In this document: positions 34,588 through 42,388 of the stretch, in pieces
Position numbering within the stretch: the first letter of the stretch is position 1
How the letters are laid out: every line of letters starts with the position of its first letter
NCBI GenBank assembly: GCA_022844135.1
Contig: JALHMG010000046.1
Coordinates: 1-42,425, forward strand
Length of the DNA: 42,425 nucleotides
Direction of reading: 5' to 3'
Source of the DNA: Lysobacterales bacterium
GTDB taxonomy: Bacteria > Pseudomonadota > Gammaproteobacteria > Xanthomonadales > SZUA-5
Translations under genes and position numbers: made by a program
The notes under the pieces: generated by a model
Told to the model about the DNA's origin: nothing
Databases searched by the model: none
Seen by the model: the letters and a program-made list of their open reading frames with translations, nothing else

Positions 34588-35454
34588 ATGGCTTTGCGTC
34601 CTTTCGTTCAAGTCGATGTTTTCACACGCGAGCCTATGCGCGGCAATGCGCTTGCCGTCGTGCTCGATGGGCGCGGCCTGTCCACGGCAACCATGCAGGC
34701 CTTCGCGCAATGGACCAATTTGTCCGAGACCACTTTCGTGGTTGAACCCAGCTCGCCCAGCGCAAGTTATGCGGTGCGCATTTTTACGCCGCGCTCGGAG
34801 TTGCCATTCGCCGGGCATCCCAGCGTTGGAACGGCGTGGGCTTTGTTGGATGCGGGCATCGTGAAAGGCACTGAGTTGATCCAGGAATGCGCCGCCGGTC
34901 TGCTGCGCGTGTCCGTGAGCGACGAACCGCGCCGAGTGTCGGTGCAATCGCCGCAGGCGCAACGCGGCGCCCTGGCGCCGGCAATCATCGAAGCACTTCC
35001 GCGCGCATTGGGTGGCGCCAGCCTGTGCGGCGAGCGCCCGGTTCGATCGGACGTCGGCGCCCGGTGGATTTTGGCCGAATTACCAACCCGCAATGCGGTG
35101 CGCGCAATCGCCCCAGATCGAGCGGCACTGATCGCTCTCAGTAAGCAAACAGACGTCGTAGGCGTGGCAGCGTTTTCGTTCGAACCCGGACTGCCTATTC
35201 CCCTTGAACTGCGGGCTTTTGCCCCGTTCGATGGGATCGATGAAGACCCTGTCACCGGCAGCGCGCAAGCGGCTGTCGGCGATTGGCTGCTGGCGCAGGG
35301 TCGCTTGGATGCCGTGGGGCTGCAATACCAGGCCAGCCAGGGATTCGCCGTTCGCCGCGATGGGCGAGTGCAGGTTCGTATCGACGCCGATCGCCGCGTG
35401 CATATCGGCGGCGAATGCGTTGCGCTCATCCGTGGTGCGGTAGCCATAGACTGA
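34588..35454 (+). CDS. PhzF-family isomerase
   Basis: A 288-residue PhzF-family protein, related to diaminopimelate-epimerase folds. It has VDVFTREPMRGNALAV at the N-terminus, the catalytic Glu47 in NLSETTF, FAGHPSVGTA, and the second-domain EDPVTGSAQAAVG. Length is normal. Members include the phenazine enzyme PhzF, but isolated copies are common and have unknown substrates; no phenazine genes are nearby. GGAG lies eight bases before the ATG, directly after the preceding terminator. Confidence 0.9.
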   Translation: MALRPFVQVDVFTREPMRGNALAVVLDGRGLSTATMQAFAQWTNLSETTFVVEPSSPSASYAVRIFTPRSELPFAGHPSVGTAWALLDAGIVKGTELIQECAAGLLRVSVSDEPRRVSVQSPQAQRGALAPAIIEALPRALGGASLCGERPVRSDVGARWILAELPTRNAVRAIAPDRAALIALSKQTDVVGVAAFSFEPGLPIPLELRAFAPFDGIDEDPVTGSAQAAVGDWLLAQGRLDAVGLQYQASQGFAVRRDGRVQVRIDADRRVHIGGECVALIRGAVAID

Positions 35455-35540
35455 ACATCGATTGACGCCGCCGGAACTGATCGATCAGCGGCGCGGTCGC
35501 AACTGATGTCGCAATACTTACCTTCGAGATGAGCCTGCTT

Positions 35541-36227
35541 ATGCGATTTCTGACGATTGTGCCGCTGTGCCTTGCGCTCGTCGCCTGCGGCGAAGATCCG
35601 GCGCCGGACGAAACCACCAAAGCGCCTGCCGCTGCACCCGGTTCCATAGCATCCGAAACTGCGCCGTCCGTGGCGATGTCGCCCTATCAGCAGGCCCTGC
35701 GCCATTGGCGAACCCAGCCAACGTATAAGATTTCGGTCGAGGTCTCCAGCGAACTGGGGCAGACGATGATCGAAGGCGCGCATCAATCCGGTCGACATTT
35801 GCTTACGGTACAAACCTCGCCCGCAAACGAAGTGGATGGCCGCTGGTTGCTCCAGGCCGGTCGATATCTGCGCGAGGTCAACGGCCAGTTTGAGCCGTCG
35901 CTACGCAGCCTGGACAACTATGCGGCAGTGCAATTGGCATTGGGGATGTTGCCGGACAACGACGATAGCGCCCGACCAAACGCCGCATCCGGCAACTGCA
36001 CGCTGCGCCAGCTCGAAGTCGGGCAAGTGCCCTCTCTCGCCGAGCGATACTCGTCGTTCGAAGTCTGCATATCGCCCGAAGAACCGTATACCTTCGTCGA
36101 GCTGCGTGCCGTAGAACACGGCGGCCGACGGCTCTCCGCCGTGTTGAAGGACTACGGCCTGGCAGTCGACATTCCCAACGCTGGCGTTAAGGAGTGGTGG
36201 CAGGAGTATCCGCAAACCAAGCCATGA
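35541..36227 (+). CDS. Hypothetical lipoprotein
   Basis: A 228-residue predicted lipoprotein: MRFLTIVPLCLALVAC is a type II signal with lipobox LVAC, followed by a Pro/Ala-rich linker (about 20-50). The mature part has a possible domain from SPYQQALRHWRTQPTYKISVEV to DYGLAVDIPNAG. Two Cys (about 152 and 175) could pair. I do not recognise the family. An ATG four codons earlier is also possible; neither has a strong ribosome site. Its last 41 bases overlap the end of the convergent folK gene. Confidence 0.7.
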   Translation: MRFLTIVPLCLALVACGEDPAPDETTKAPAAAPGSIASETAPSVAMSPYQQALRHWRTQPTYKISVEVSSELGQTMIEGAHQSGRHLLTVQTSPANEVDGRWLLQAGRYLREVNGQFEPSLRSLDNYAAVQLALGMLPDNDDSARPNAASGNCTLRQLEVGQVPSLAERYSSFEVCISPEEPYTFVELRAVEHGGRRLSAVLKDYGLAVDIPNAGVKEWWQEYPQTKP

Positions 36228-36585
36228 TCTCCGGCATGAGCATCTGCAGATAGGACGCTCGCCAGCTTTTTTCGTCCAGAACGCAAAGCGGCGGCCAACT
36301 CGCCACTGCGTCGATATCGATCGGACAAAGATGCCCAACTGGGGCGGGACGTACTCGGCCCAGTCTGGCTTCGATCTCGCGCAACAGTGGCTTGAGTTCC
36401 AAACCTGACTGACAATCGATGAGTACCGCCTGATTGACATAAGGCGGCGCCGGTTCGAGCGCTGCGGTGAGATACCGTTGCGATTGCTTGCGCACCGTCC
36501 AGCGCATTTTCAACTCGGCAATCGCTGCGTCAAGCTTGCGCTCGGGTTCCAAGTTACTGCCCAGGACCAAAAGCACGTCAGTCAT
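36187..36585 (-). CDS. folK: Short, divergent HPPK (FolK-like)
   Basis: HPPK transfers pyrophosphate from ATP to hydroxymethyl-dihydropterin in folate synthesis. This 132-residue protein has the N-terminal signature VLLVLGSNLEPERKLDAAI, YVNQAVLI, and IEARLGRVRP...PIDID, with the two magnesium aspartates (Asp90, Asp92). It is shorter than typical HPPK (about 160). The Arg equivalent to E. coli Arg92 appears to be Cys87, and the usual VPH...R loop is absent. It follows folB with an 8-bp overlap. It may be a diverged HPPK with altered activity, with another folK elsewhere. The start MTDVLLV is favoured by the family pattern. Confidence 0.75.
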   Translation of the reverse strand: MTDVLLVLGSNLEPERKLDAAIAELKMRWTVRKQSQRYLTAALEPAPPYVNQAVLIDCQSGLELKPLLREIEARLGRVRPAPVGHLCPIDIDAVASWPPLCVLDEKSWRASYLQMLMPEIMAWFADTPATTP

Positions 36586-36970
36586 CGAACGCGTCCTGCG
36601 CCGCATCGATCGCCTCGCGATCGAGTTCGACGCGAACGGCGATTTCCGCCGGCAGCAATCCCGCCACTTGTTTCCACGCAGTCAGCGTCAAGCTCTTCAA
36701 TGGATAGCGACGCATCAGCTCGCCTCCCAGCTCATGCGTGAACCGCTCCAACAACTCATGCCGATGGCGCCGCCCGAAGTCGCGAATAGTCCGGCACACT
36801 TCGTCGTAGTCGACCGTGTCCACCAGCGCATCGCTCAAAGCCGCGCGGCGGGCGTCGAGCTTGAGCGCCAGCTCCAGCTTGAGGGACTGCGGAGCTTGTT
36901 TCTCCACGTCATAGACACCGATCACTGTGTCGACGCGCAGGTTATTGATGAGGATCGTGGTGAGGCTCAT
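36578..36970 (-). CDS. folB: Dihydroneopterin aldolase FolB
   Basis: A 130-residue FolB that cleaves dihydroneopterin to hydroxymethyl-dihydropterin and glycolaldehyde. Visible are the GVYDVEKQAPQSLKLELAL strand with the substrate Glu, TVDYDEVC, and the C-terminal Lys in LTAWKQVAG. Length fits the family. It overlaps the next gene (folK) by 8 bp, so the two form a folate operon. The upstream gap shared with the divergent tsaD contains an inverted heptamer array. Confidence 0.9.
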   Translation of the reverse strand: MSLTTILINNLRVDTVIGVYDVEKQAPQSLKLELALKLDARRAALSDALVDTVDYDEVCRTIRDFGRRHRHELLERFTHELGGELMRRYPLKSLTLTAWKQVAGLLPAEIAVRVELDREAIDAAQDAFDD

Positions 36971-36981
36971 GTGCGGCGACG

Positions 36982-37086
36982 GTCAATAGTCAATGGTGAA
37001 TAGTGAATGGAAAAGCGGCGTTATGCGAGTACTTAGTGGCCGCGTGACCGTGCTTTCCCATTTACTATTGACCATTGACCATTGAC
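36982..37086. repeat. Inverted heptamer arrays (CATTGAC family), 4+4 units
   Basis: The left arm has four heptamers GTCAATA, GTCAATG, GTGAATA, GTGAATG (36982-37009). The right arm has CATTTAC, TATTGAC, CATTGAC, CATTGAC (37059-37086). The arms are largely complementary, so a stem of about 30 bp with few mismatches can form around a 49-base loop. GCTTTCCCATTT just inside the right arm is shared with the copy at 4211-4284. It fills the gap between divergent folB and tsaD. Confidence 0.65.
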
Positions 37087-37097
37087 CGAATCACCCA

Positions 37098-38105
37098 ATG
37101 CGTATCCTCGGCATCGAAACCAGTTGCGATGAAACCGGTCTTGCGGTGTACGACACCGAGCGCGGCCTGCTATCGCACCGTCTGTATAGCCAGACCAAAC
37201 TACATGACGCTTACGGTGGTGTGGTGCCCGAATTGGCGTCGCGCGACCACGTATTGCGCTTGCTGCCGCTCACGGATGAAGTGCTGCAGGAGGCAGCGCT
37301 GACGCGGCGCGATCTCGATGGCATCGCGTATACAGAAGGCCCCGGTTTGATCGGCGCGCTGCTCACCGGCGCGACCTTGGCCAAGACGCTGGCATGGACA
37401 CTCGATATCCCTGCGCTCGGCGTACATCACCTGGAAGGCCACCTGCTGGCGCCGCTTCTGGAGACACCGGCACCGGCTTTTCCTTTTGCGGCGCTGATTG
37501 TCTCCGGCGGACATTCGCTGCTGATGGATGTCCGTGGCGTTGGCCAGTACGAACTGCTGGGCGATACGCTCGATGATGCCGCCGGCGAGGCCTTCGACAA
37601 GACCGCAAAACTCCTCGGGTTGCCGTATCCCGGCGGTCCGGCGCTGGCCCGGCTTGCCGAGTCAGGCACGCCCGGTGCGTTCAAGTTCTCGCGTCCGATG
37701 ACGGATCGCCCGACGCTCGATTTCAGTTTCAGTGGACTCAAGACACAAGTGCTGCTGGCGATCAAAGCGCAGGGCGAGGATCGCTCGCGCGACGCCGATA
37801 TCGCCCGCGGATTCGAAGATGCAGTGGTCGACACCCTGGTGTGGAAATGCCGTCGCGCACTGGAGCAAACAGCGCGATCGCGATTGGTGGTCGCCGGCGG
37901 CGTCGGCGCCAACCTTCGCCTGCGCGAGCGATTGCGCGCTTTGCCGAACATCGAGGTCTACTTCCCGCGTCCGATGTTCTGCACCGACAACGGCGCCATG
38001 ATCGCGCTCGCAGGCGCGCTACGACTCACGGCCGGTCAGCGCGAAGACGCCGTCATCCGCGCCACGCCGCGGCGCGAGCTGGCGAGCCTATCGCCGCCAG
38101 TTTGA
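37098..38105 (+). CDS. tsaD: tRNA N6-threonylcarbamoyltransferase TsaD
   Basis: The 335-residue TsaD transfers the threonylcarbamoyl group from TC-AMP to A37 of ANN-decoding tRNAs, with TsaB and TsaE. It begins [19 protein letters not shown] and has the iron-binding His111 and His115 in [47 protein letters not shown] and [10 protein letters not shown]. Length and motifs are complete. Upstream is the heptamer element shared with folB; the TraB/GumN-like gene is convergent. Confidence 0.97.
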   Translation: MRILGIETSCDETGLAVYDTERGLLSHRLYSQTKLHDAYGGVVPELASRDHVLRLLPLTDEVLQEAALTRRDLDGIAYTEGPGLIGALLTGATLAKTLAWTLDIPALGVHHLEGHLLAPLLETPAPAFPFAALIVSGGHSLLMDVRGVGQYELLGDTLDDAAGEAFDKTAKLLGLPYPGGPALARLAESGTPGAFKFSRPMTDRPTLDFSFSGLKTQVLLAIKAQGEDRSRDADIARGFEDAVVDTLVWKCRRALEQTARSRLVVAGGVGANLRLRERLRALPNIEVYFPRPMFCTDNGAMIALAGALRLTAGQREDAVIRATPRRELASLSPPV

Positions 38106-38135
38106 AGCGCTTCTCTCTGCTTTTGATCTTCCGAC

Positions 38136-38149
38136 AACCAGGAACCCGC
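38136..38149. repeat. Short heptamer array (AACCRAS family), 2 units
   Basis: AACCAGG and AACCCGC (38136-38149) touch the stop codon of the minus-strand TraB/GumN-like gene; CCGAC just before and TACTCCC just after continue the 7-base rhythm weakly. By phase relative to the stop codon it matches the array at 11603-11630. Confidence 0.35.
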
Positions 38150-39123
38150 TACTCCCCCGGCGCCTCCACCGTGTACCCGCGTGCCGCGAGCGTCGCCAGA
38201 TATCCATCGGCATCGACGACCTGGCGCATCGGCAGTACCGCAAAGCTGACGGCATGCTCGGCCAGCGCGGCTTCCGCCGCGGCGATCCAGGTGTCGGCAA
38301 GGCGCAAAGGCAAAGCGTCGTAGCCGCGCTTTTTGACGATCTCTGAGCGCAAGAATGCGTTTTCGCAAGCGCTGCGCCGGTCGGTGAGCGGCAGGCTTTT
38401 CAGCGTTTTCAGATCGCCATCGGCCCAGGCTGTGGCGCGGGCTTTGGCAGCATCGAGGTCTTGTTCGACGAAGGTCATCGTCTGCTGCAAACAGGCGATG
38501 TCGTCTAGCGACGCGGCATTGAACTCTTTCACCAGCGCCTTGGGATCGTCGAGTTTGATCTTGTATTCCGGCTCGATGATTTTGAGCTTGTTGCGCTTGG
38601 CGGCACGCTTGACGACTTTCAGCGTGATGCTGTCCAGCTGCAGTCCGACACGCTCCACAGCGCGCTCGTACAAATCACCGGCGGCCACCAGCGGGCGACG
38701 CTTCTCGATGGCGCGGTTGCGCGGCATGTATTGCTTTTTGAGTTTGCTGAAGCGCGCGTAGTCATCGGTCGACAGAACGTCCTTGAGTTTCTGTTTTTCC
38801 GGGTTGTTGCGCATGCGCATTGCGCTCGGCAGCAGCGCCATGGCCCCGAAGAACCCGACATCGGCGTCGACGTCGATCCTGGGTCCCAACAACACCGCAC
38901 CGGCGTCGTCGATCACGCCCTCCACCAGACTTGAATCCCACTTCATGCGCTTGGGCACGGGCGACACGGTACCCAGCACCCAAAGCTCGTGCTCGCCTTT
39001 GGACACACGCCAGAGTCCAGGACCTGGGCGTGCAACGCTGACCACGACCTCCTCGACCGGAACATCTTGCGCTACGAGGGGCGGGGCGAGCAGCGATGCC
39101 ACGAGTAAAGCTGCGATGCGCAT
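38149..39123 (-). CDS. TraB/GumN-like protein lacking the GxxH histidines
   Basis: A 324-residue exported protein with signal peptide MRIAALLVASLLAPPLVA. The body follows the TraB/GumN (TIKI-like) pattern: LWRVSKGEHELWVLGTVSPVPKRM near the start and FAVLPMRQVVDADGYLATLAARGY near the end. In typical members these segments read LLGTIH and GAAHL, whose His residues are metal ligands in the TIKI fold. Here they are GTVS (51-54) and LPMR (about 297-300), so both His are missing and the protein is probably not a protease. I recall a similar GTVSP variant in other Xanthomonadales. Convergent with tsaD. Confidence 0.75.
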   Translation of the reverse strand: MRIAALLVASLLAPPLVAQDVPVEEVVVSVARPGPGLWRVSKGEHELWVLGTVSPVPKRMKWDSSLVEGVIDDAGAVLLGPRIDVDADVGFFGAMALLPSAMRMRNNPEKQKLKDVLSTDDYARFSKLKKQYMPRNRAIEKRRPLVAAGDLYERAVERVGLQLDSITLKVVKRAAKRNKLKIIEPEYKIKLDDPKALVKEFNAASLDDIACLQQTMTFVEQDLDAAKARATAWADGDLKTLKSLPLTDRRSACENAFLRSEIVKKRGYDALPLRLADTWIAAAEAALAEHAVSFAVLPMRQVVDADGYLATLAARGYTVEAPGE

Positions 39124-39248
39124 AACAACCAGTCCACGGCTGAAGGTCCGCGCAAACTAGCCGCTGGCGCGTCAAGCCACGCTTAAGCGCGCCGGCAACG
39201 CTCGCCACTTGACGGCCGCCGAAACTGCCGATCTTGCATCATCCACTC

Positions 39249-40325
39249 ATGACGACCGAACGCATAAAAGGCCGCGGCGCCGCATCGAACCCGGTTGGGC
39301 GCTTTGAGGCGACACGCGCCGTGGCCGAAGACGATGGCTGGTGGCGCGATGCCGAACCGGTGCGCATCGTCACGACAGTCATGGACGAGCACGCGCGTTC
39401 GATCATCAATGAGAACGACTCGCCCGACATCCCGTTCGATCAATCCATCAATCCCTACCGCGGCTGCGAACATGGCTGCGTGTACTGCTATGCGCGCCCG
39501 AATCACGAGTACTTGAATCTCTCGCCGGGCCTGGACTTCGAGAGCAAACTGTTCGCCAAAGTTAATGCGCCGCAGGTACTTCGCGAGGCGTTTGCTCGGC
39601 GCGGCTATGTATGCAGGCCGATCAATCTCGGCGCCAGCACCGATCCCTATCAACCGATCGAGCGCGAGCGCCGGATCACCCGCGGACTACTGGAAGTGTT
39701 CGTTGAACACGCACATCCGCTGACGATCGTCACGCGCAATGCGCTGGTGCTGCGCGACCTGGATTTGCTGCAGGCGCTCGCGACGCAGCAACTGGTGCAG
39801 GTGTTCGTGTCCATAACCACGCTCGACAACCACCTCGCGAGTCGCATGGAACCCAGGGCCAGCGCGCCGCACGCGCGCTTGCGCACTGTCGCCTCGTTGG
39901 CAGCCGCCGGTGTTCCCGTCGGCGTGTTCGCAGCGCCGATTATCCCGGCGATCAACGATGCCGAGCTTGAATCGATCATGGCCGCGGCACGCGAAGCTGG
40001 CGCGAGCACCATCAGCTATACCTTGTTGCGCCTGCCGCATCAGGTCGCCACGCTGTTTCGCGAGTGGCTGGAGGTGCACTTTCCAGGCCGCGCCGCGCAC
40101 GTCATGAGCCTGGTGCAACAGATGCGGGGAGGCCGCGATAACGACCCGCGCTTCGGCTCGCGCATGAAAGGCGAGGGCCAGTTCGCGGAACTTTTGAAGC
40201 AACGATTCATGCTCGCCCGCAAACGCCTGGCCTTCGCTTCGCGCGAGGAGCGGCTGGCGCTGCGTACCGATCTGTTCCGCGTCCCCGGCCGCGCAGCGCA
40301 AGGCGATCTTTTCGGGTCGGGTTGA
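39249..40325 (+). CDS. PA0069-family radical SAM protein
   Basis: A 358-residue radical SAM protein. The Cx3Cx2C cluster motif is CEHGCVYCYARP, preceded by SPDIPFDQSINPYRG and followed by NLGASTDPYQPIERERRITR. This set is typical of the PA0069/SplB-like family, whose reaction is unknown. The start MTTERIKGRGA was chosen because the RGA.SN.. pattern matches relatives; an ATG five codons earlier is in frame. The upstream gap holds no element. Confidence 0.88.
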   Translation: MTTERIKGRGAASNPVGRFEATRAVAEDDGWWRDAEPVRIVTTVMDEHARSIINENDSPDIPFDQSINPYRGCEHGCVYCYARPNHEYLNLSPGLDFESKLFAKVNAPQVLREAFARRGYVCRPINLGASTDPYQPIERERRITRGLLEVFVEHAHPLTIVTRNALVLRDLDLLQALATQQLVQVFVSITTLDNHLASRMEPRASAPHARLRTVASLAAAGVPVGVFAAPIIPAINDAELESIMAAAREAGASTISYTLLRLPHQVATLFREWLEVHFPGRAAHVMSLVQQMRGGRDNDPRFGSRMKGEGQFAELLKQRFMLARKRLAFASREERLALRTDLFRVPGRAAQGDLFGSG

Positions 40326-40399
40326 CGCTTGATTGGGTCCGCAAAAAAGCTCAAGTCGAAGCGTCGCCAGGGCAGCACGATTTATTCGTCAACCGAAGC

Positions 40400-40532
40400 G
40401 GGGGCGGGGGGGGGGCCGGGGGTCACGGACCGAGCATGTACCTCTTCATAAGCACGTTCCTGCGTCTGACAGTGCTAAAGCGACCATCGGCATCGACGAA
40501 AAGTTGGGCCCATGCCCCCCCCCGCCTGCCCC
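40400..40532. repeat. G-tract and facing C-tract
   Basis: A run of G's interrupted by single C or CC lies at 40400-40422 (five, ten and five G's). A C-rich run with single G's lies at 40515-40532. They are partly complementary across about 90 bases, and the G-tract alone could form a quadruplex. No open frame in this stretch looks like a gene. It directly precedes copy 2 of the 252-bp element. Confidence 0.6.
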
Positions 40533-40543
40533 GTCGCTGAACT

Positions 40544-40795
40544 TAACCCGCATATTTCATGAGGTCGCGATGAAATGGCTTAGTTTCGTTGTTACAGCGT
40601 GGAAATCATCGAGTTGGTCGTACTGACAAAGTGTTCGCTGCCATTTCCTCGCTAACACGGCCCTCGCTCGTTCTTTGCGCCGGACTCTTCGTTGCTCGTC
40701 GTCCCAATGGAACAACCATTCCTCCTCCTCGCGCCTCGATTCCGGCGCAAAGCCCTTCGCGATCTTCCGCGTTTCCTCATGAAATATGCGGGTTA
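40544..40795. mobile_element. 252-bp MITE-like element, copy 2
   Basis: Same length and about 90% identical to 11312-11563. The terminal inverted repeats here are perfect: TAACCCGCATATTTCATGAG at the left is matched exactly at the right end. Flanking TTAA/TTAA at the two tips may be target-related. Most differences between copies are in the left 105 bases; the right 147 bases differ at only about six or seven sites. No transposase is inside it. The 575-bp gap between the radical SAM gene and the MFS gene consists of this element plus G/C tracts and a heptamer array. Confidence 0.75.
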
Positions 40796-40868
40796 AATCG
40801 CCGGACAATTCTGGCCGGATCGATAGGTTGCGAACTCCTATTGCCAACGCGCGGACCATATGCCCGCG

Positions 40869-40903
40869 TACCAGGAACCGAGAACCAACATCCAAGTACC
40901 CTA
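40869..40903. repeat. Heptamer array (AACCRAS family), 5 units
   Basis: Five 7-base units are in phase: TACCAGG, AACCGAG, AACCAAC, ATCCAAG, TACCCTA. The last unit contains the stop codon (CTA on this strand, TAG on the coding strand) of the minus-strand MFS gene, so the array abuts and includes the stop. Confidence 0.55.
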
Positions 40904-42283
40904 ATGAGCGGCCGCCATCGGCCCCATCGCCGCCGCCTTGGGCTCATGCACGCGTACCAGACACATCGCGCCAACGATGAGGCTCGCGCCGCTCAGCATG
41001 AGCGCGTAAATCGCGTGGTTGTCGAACAACTCACGCACCACCGGCCCGAGCAAGGTGGCCGCCACGATTTGCGGGATGACGATGAACATGTTGAAGATGC
41101 CCATGTAGACACCCATCTTTTTCGGATCGATGGCGCTGGCGAGCAGCGCATAGGGCATCGACAGAATGCTGGCCCAGGCCACACCAACGAGTACGAAGGA
41201 ACCGATCAACCACGCCGGCGACGGCACGAACGCCATCGACAGAAAACCAATGCCGCCGAGCGTCAACGAAATGAAATGCATCAAGCGCCGGTTGAGCGTA
41301 AAGCGCGCCGCATAGAAGCTCAGCAGCAGAGCCACCAGCATCGACGACAGCCCGTAGTAGCCCATGTACGAGCCAACCAGATCCGCGGCGTTCTGGAAGG
41401 CCTGATTGGCCGCCGTGAACGCTTGGGCTTGCGCGGCATTGGCCATATCGAAATTCGCCGGGTTCGGCGCTGGCGCTGCGAACACATGCTCGGTGAGCCC
41501 TGGCGTTGCCATGCTCCACATGCTGAAAAACGCCAGCCACGAGAAGAACTGCACGATGCCAAGGTTCACCATCTGCGCCGGCATCTTGCCGATGTTGCTG
41601 AAGATATCGCCGATCAGGTTGCCGCCTTTGCGCTCGTTCTCGAACTGCTGCATGTCCTCCGGCGGATCTTCTTTCGTCGTCAGGATCGTCACCAGAATGC
41701 TGATCAGGAACACACCCGCCCCTATCGCGAAAGCAACCTTCACAGAATCGGGCACGACGCCAGGACCAGCTTCATTGGAAACACCGAGCTGAGTGACCAT
41801 CCATGGCAAGCTGCTGGCAACCCAGGTGCCGATGCCGATGATCAGCGTCTGCACCACAAAGCCGTAGGAGCGCTGCTTTTCCGGAAGCTTGTCGGCGACC
41901 AGCGCACGGAAGGGTTCCATGCTGATATTGATGGATGCGTCCAGCACCCACAGCAAGCCCGCCGCCATCCAGAGCGTGGGCGAGTGCGGCATGAACAGGA
42001 GCGCGATCGAACTCAGAATCGCGCCGATCAGAAAATAGGGACGGCGCCGGCCCAGGATCGGATGCCAGGTGCGATCGGACAGGTAACCAATGATCGGTTG
42101 CACCAACAGTCCGGTGAGCGGCGCGGCGATCCACAGCAGCGGCAGCGAGTCCTTCTCCGCACCGAGCGTCTGGAAAATGCGCGACATAAAGCCGCCCTGC
42201 AACGCAAAGCCGAACTGGATGCCCAAAAATCCAAACGACATGTTCCAGATTTGCCAGAACGACAGCTGCGGTTTGTCTCTCAT
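40901..42283 (-). CDS. MFS transporter, SLC45/GPH-like sugar permease
   Basis: A 460-residue transporter with about twelve membrane helices. The loop DRTWHPILGRRRPYFLIGAI between helices 2-3 and the N-terminus SFWQIWNMSFGFLGIQFGFALQ are typical of SLC45-type sugar (sucrose/maltose-like) carriers, common in Xanthomonadales. A large loop (about residues 210-235) and an unusual Ala/Asn-rich periplasmic loop (HVFAAPAPNPANFDMANAAQAQ) are present. The start MRDKPQLSFW follows GGGAGG; an ATG 14 codons earlier is less likely. No sugar-hydrolase gene is in the window to reveal the substrate. Confidence 0.88.
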   Translation of the reverse strand: MRDKPQLSFWQIWNMSFGFLGIQFGFALQGGFMSRIFQTLGAEKDSLPLLWIAAPLTGLLVQPIIGYLSDRTWHPILGRRRPYFLIGAILSSIALLFMPHSPTLWMAAGLLWVLDASINISMEPFRALVADKLPEKQRSYGFVVQTLIIGIGTWVASSLPWMVTQLGVSNEAGPGVVPDSVKVAFAIGAGVFLISILVTILTTKEDPPEDMQQFENERKGGNLIGDIFSNIGKMPAQMVNLGIVQFFSWLAFFSMWSMATPGLTEHVFAAPAPNPANFDMANAAQAQAFTAANQAFQNAADLVGSYMGYYGLSSMLVALLLSFYAARFTLNRRLMHFISLTLGGIGFLSMAFVPSPAWLIGSFVLVGVAWASILSMPYALLASAIDPKKMGVYMGIFNMFIVIPQIVAATLLGPVVRELFDNHAIYALMLSGASLIVGAMCLVRVHEPKAAAMGPMAAAH

Positions 42284-42388
42284 CTGCTGCCGCCTCCCGA
42301 GCGCGCAAGAAAGTGGCGCAAGCATCCGCTTTTCCGCGCCGCCGCGTCACGAGGTGCGGGGTGGTGTAAACGTATGCAGATGGAATGC

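Noticed and set aside
36982-37086. CRISPR-like array
   Set aside because: Units are 7 bases, adjacent and in inverted orientation, with no spacers and no cas genes.
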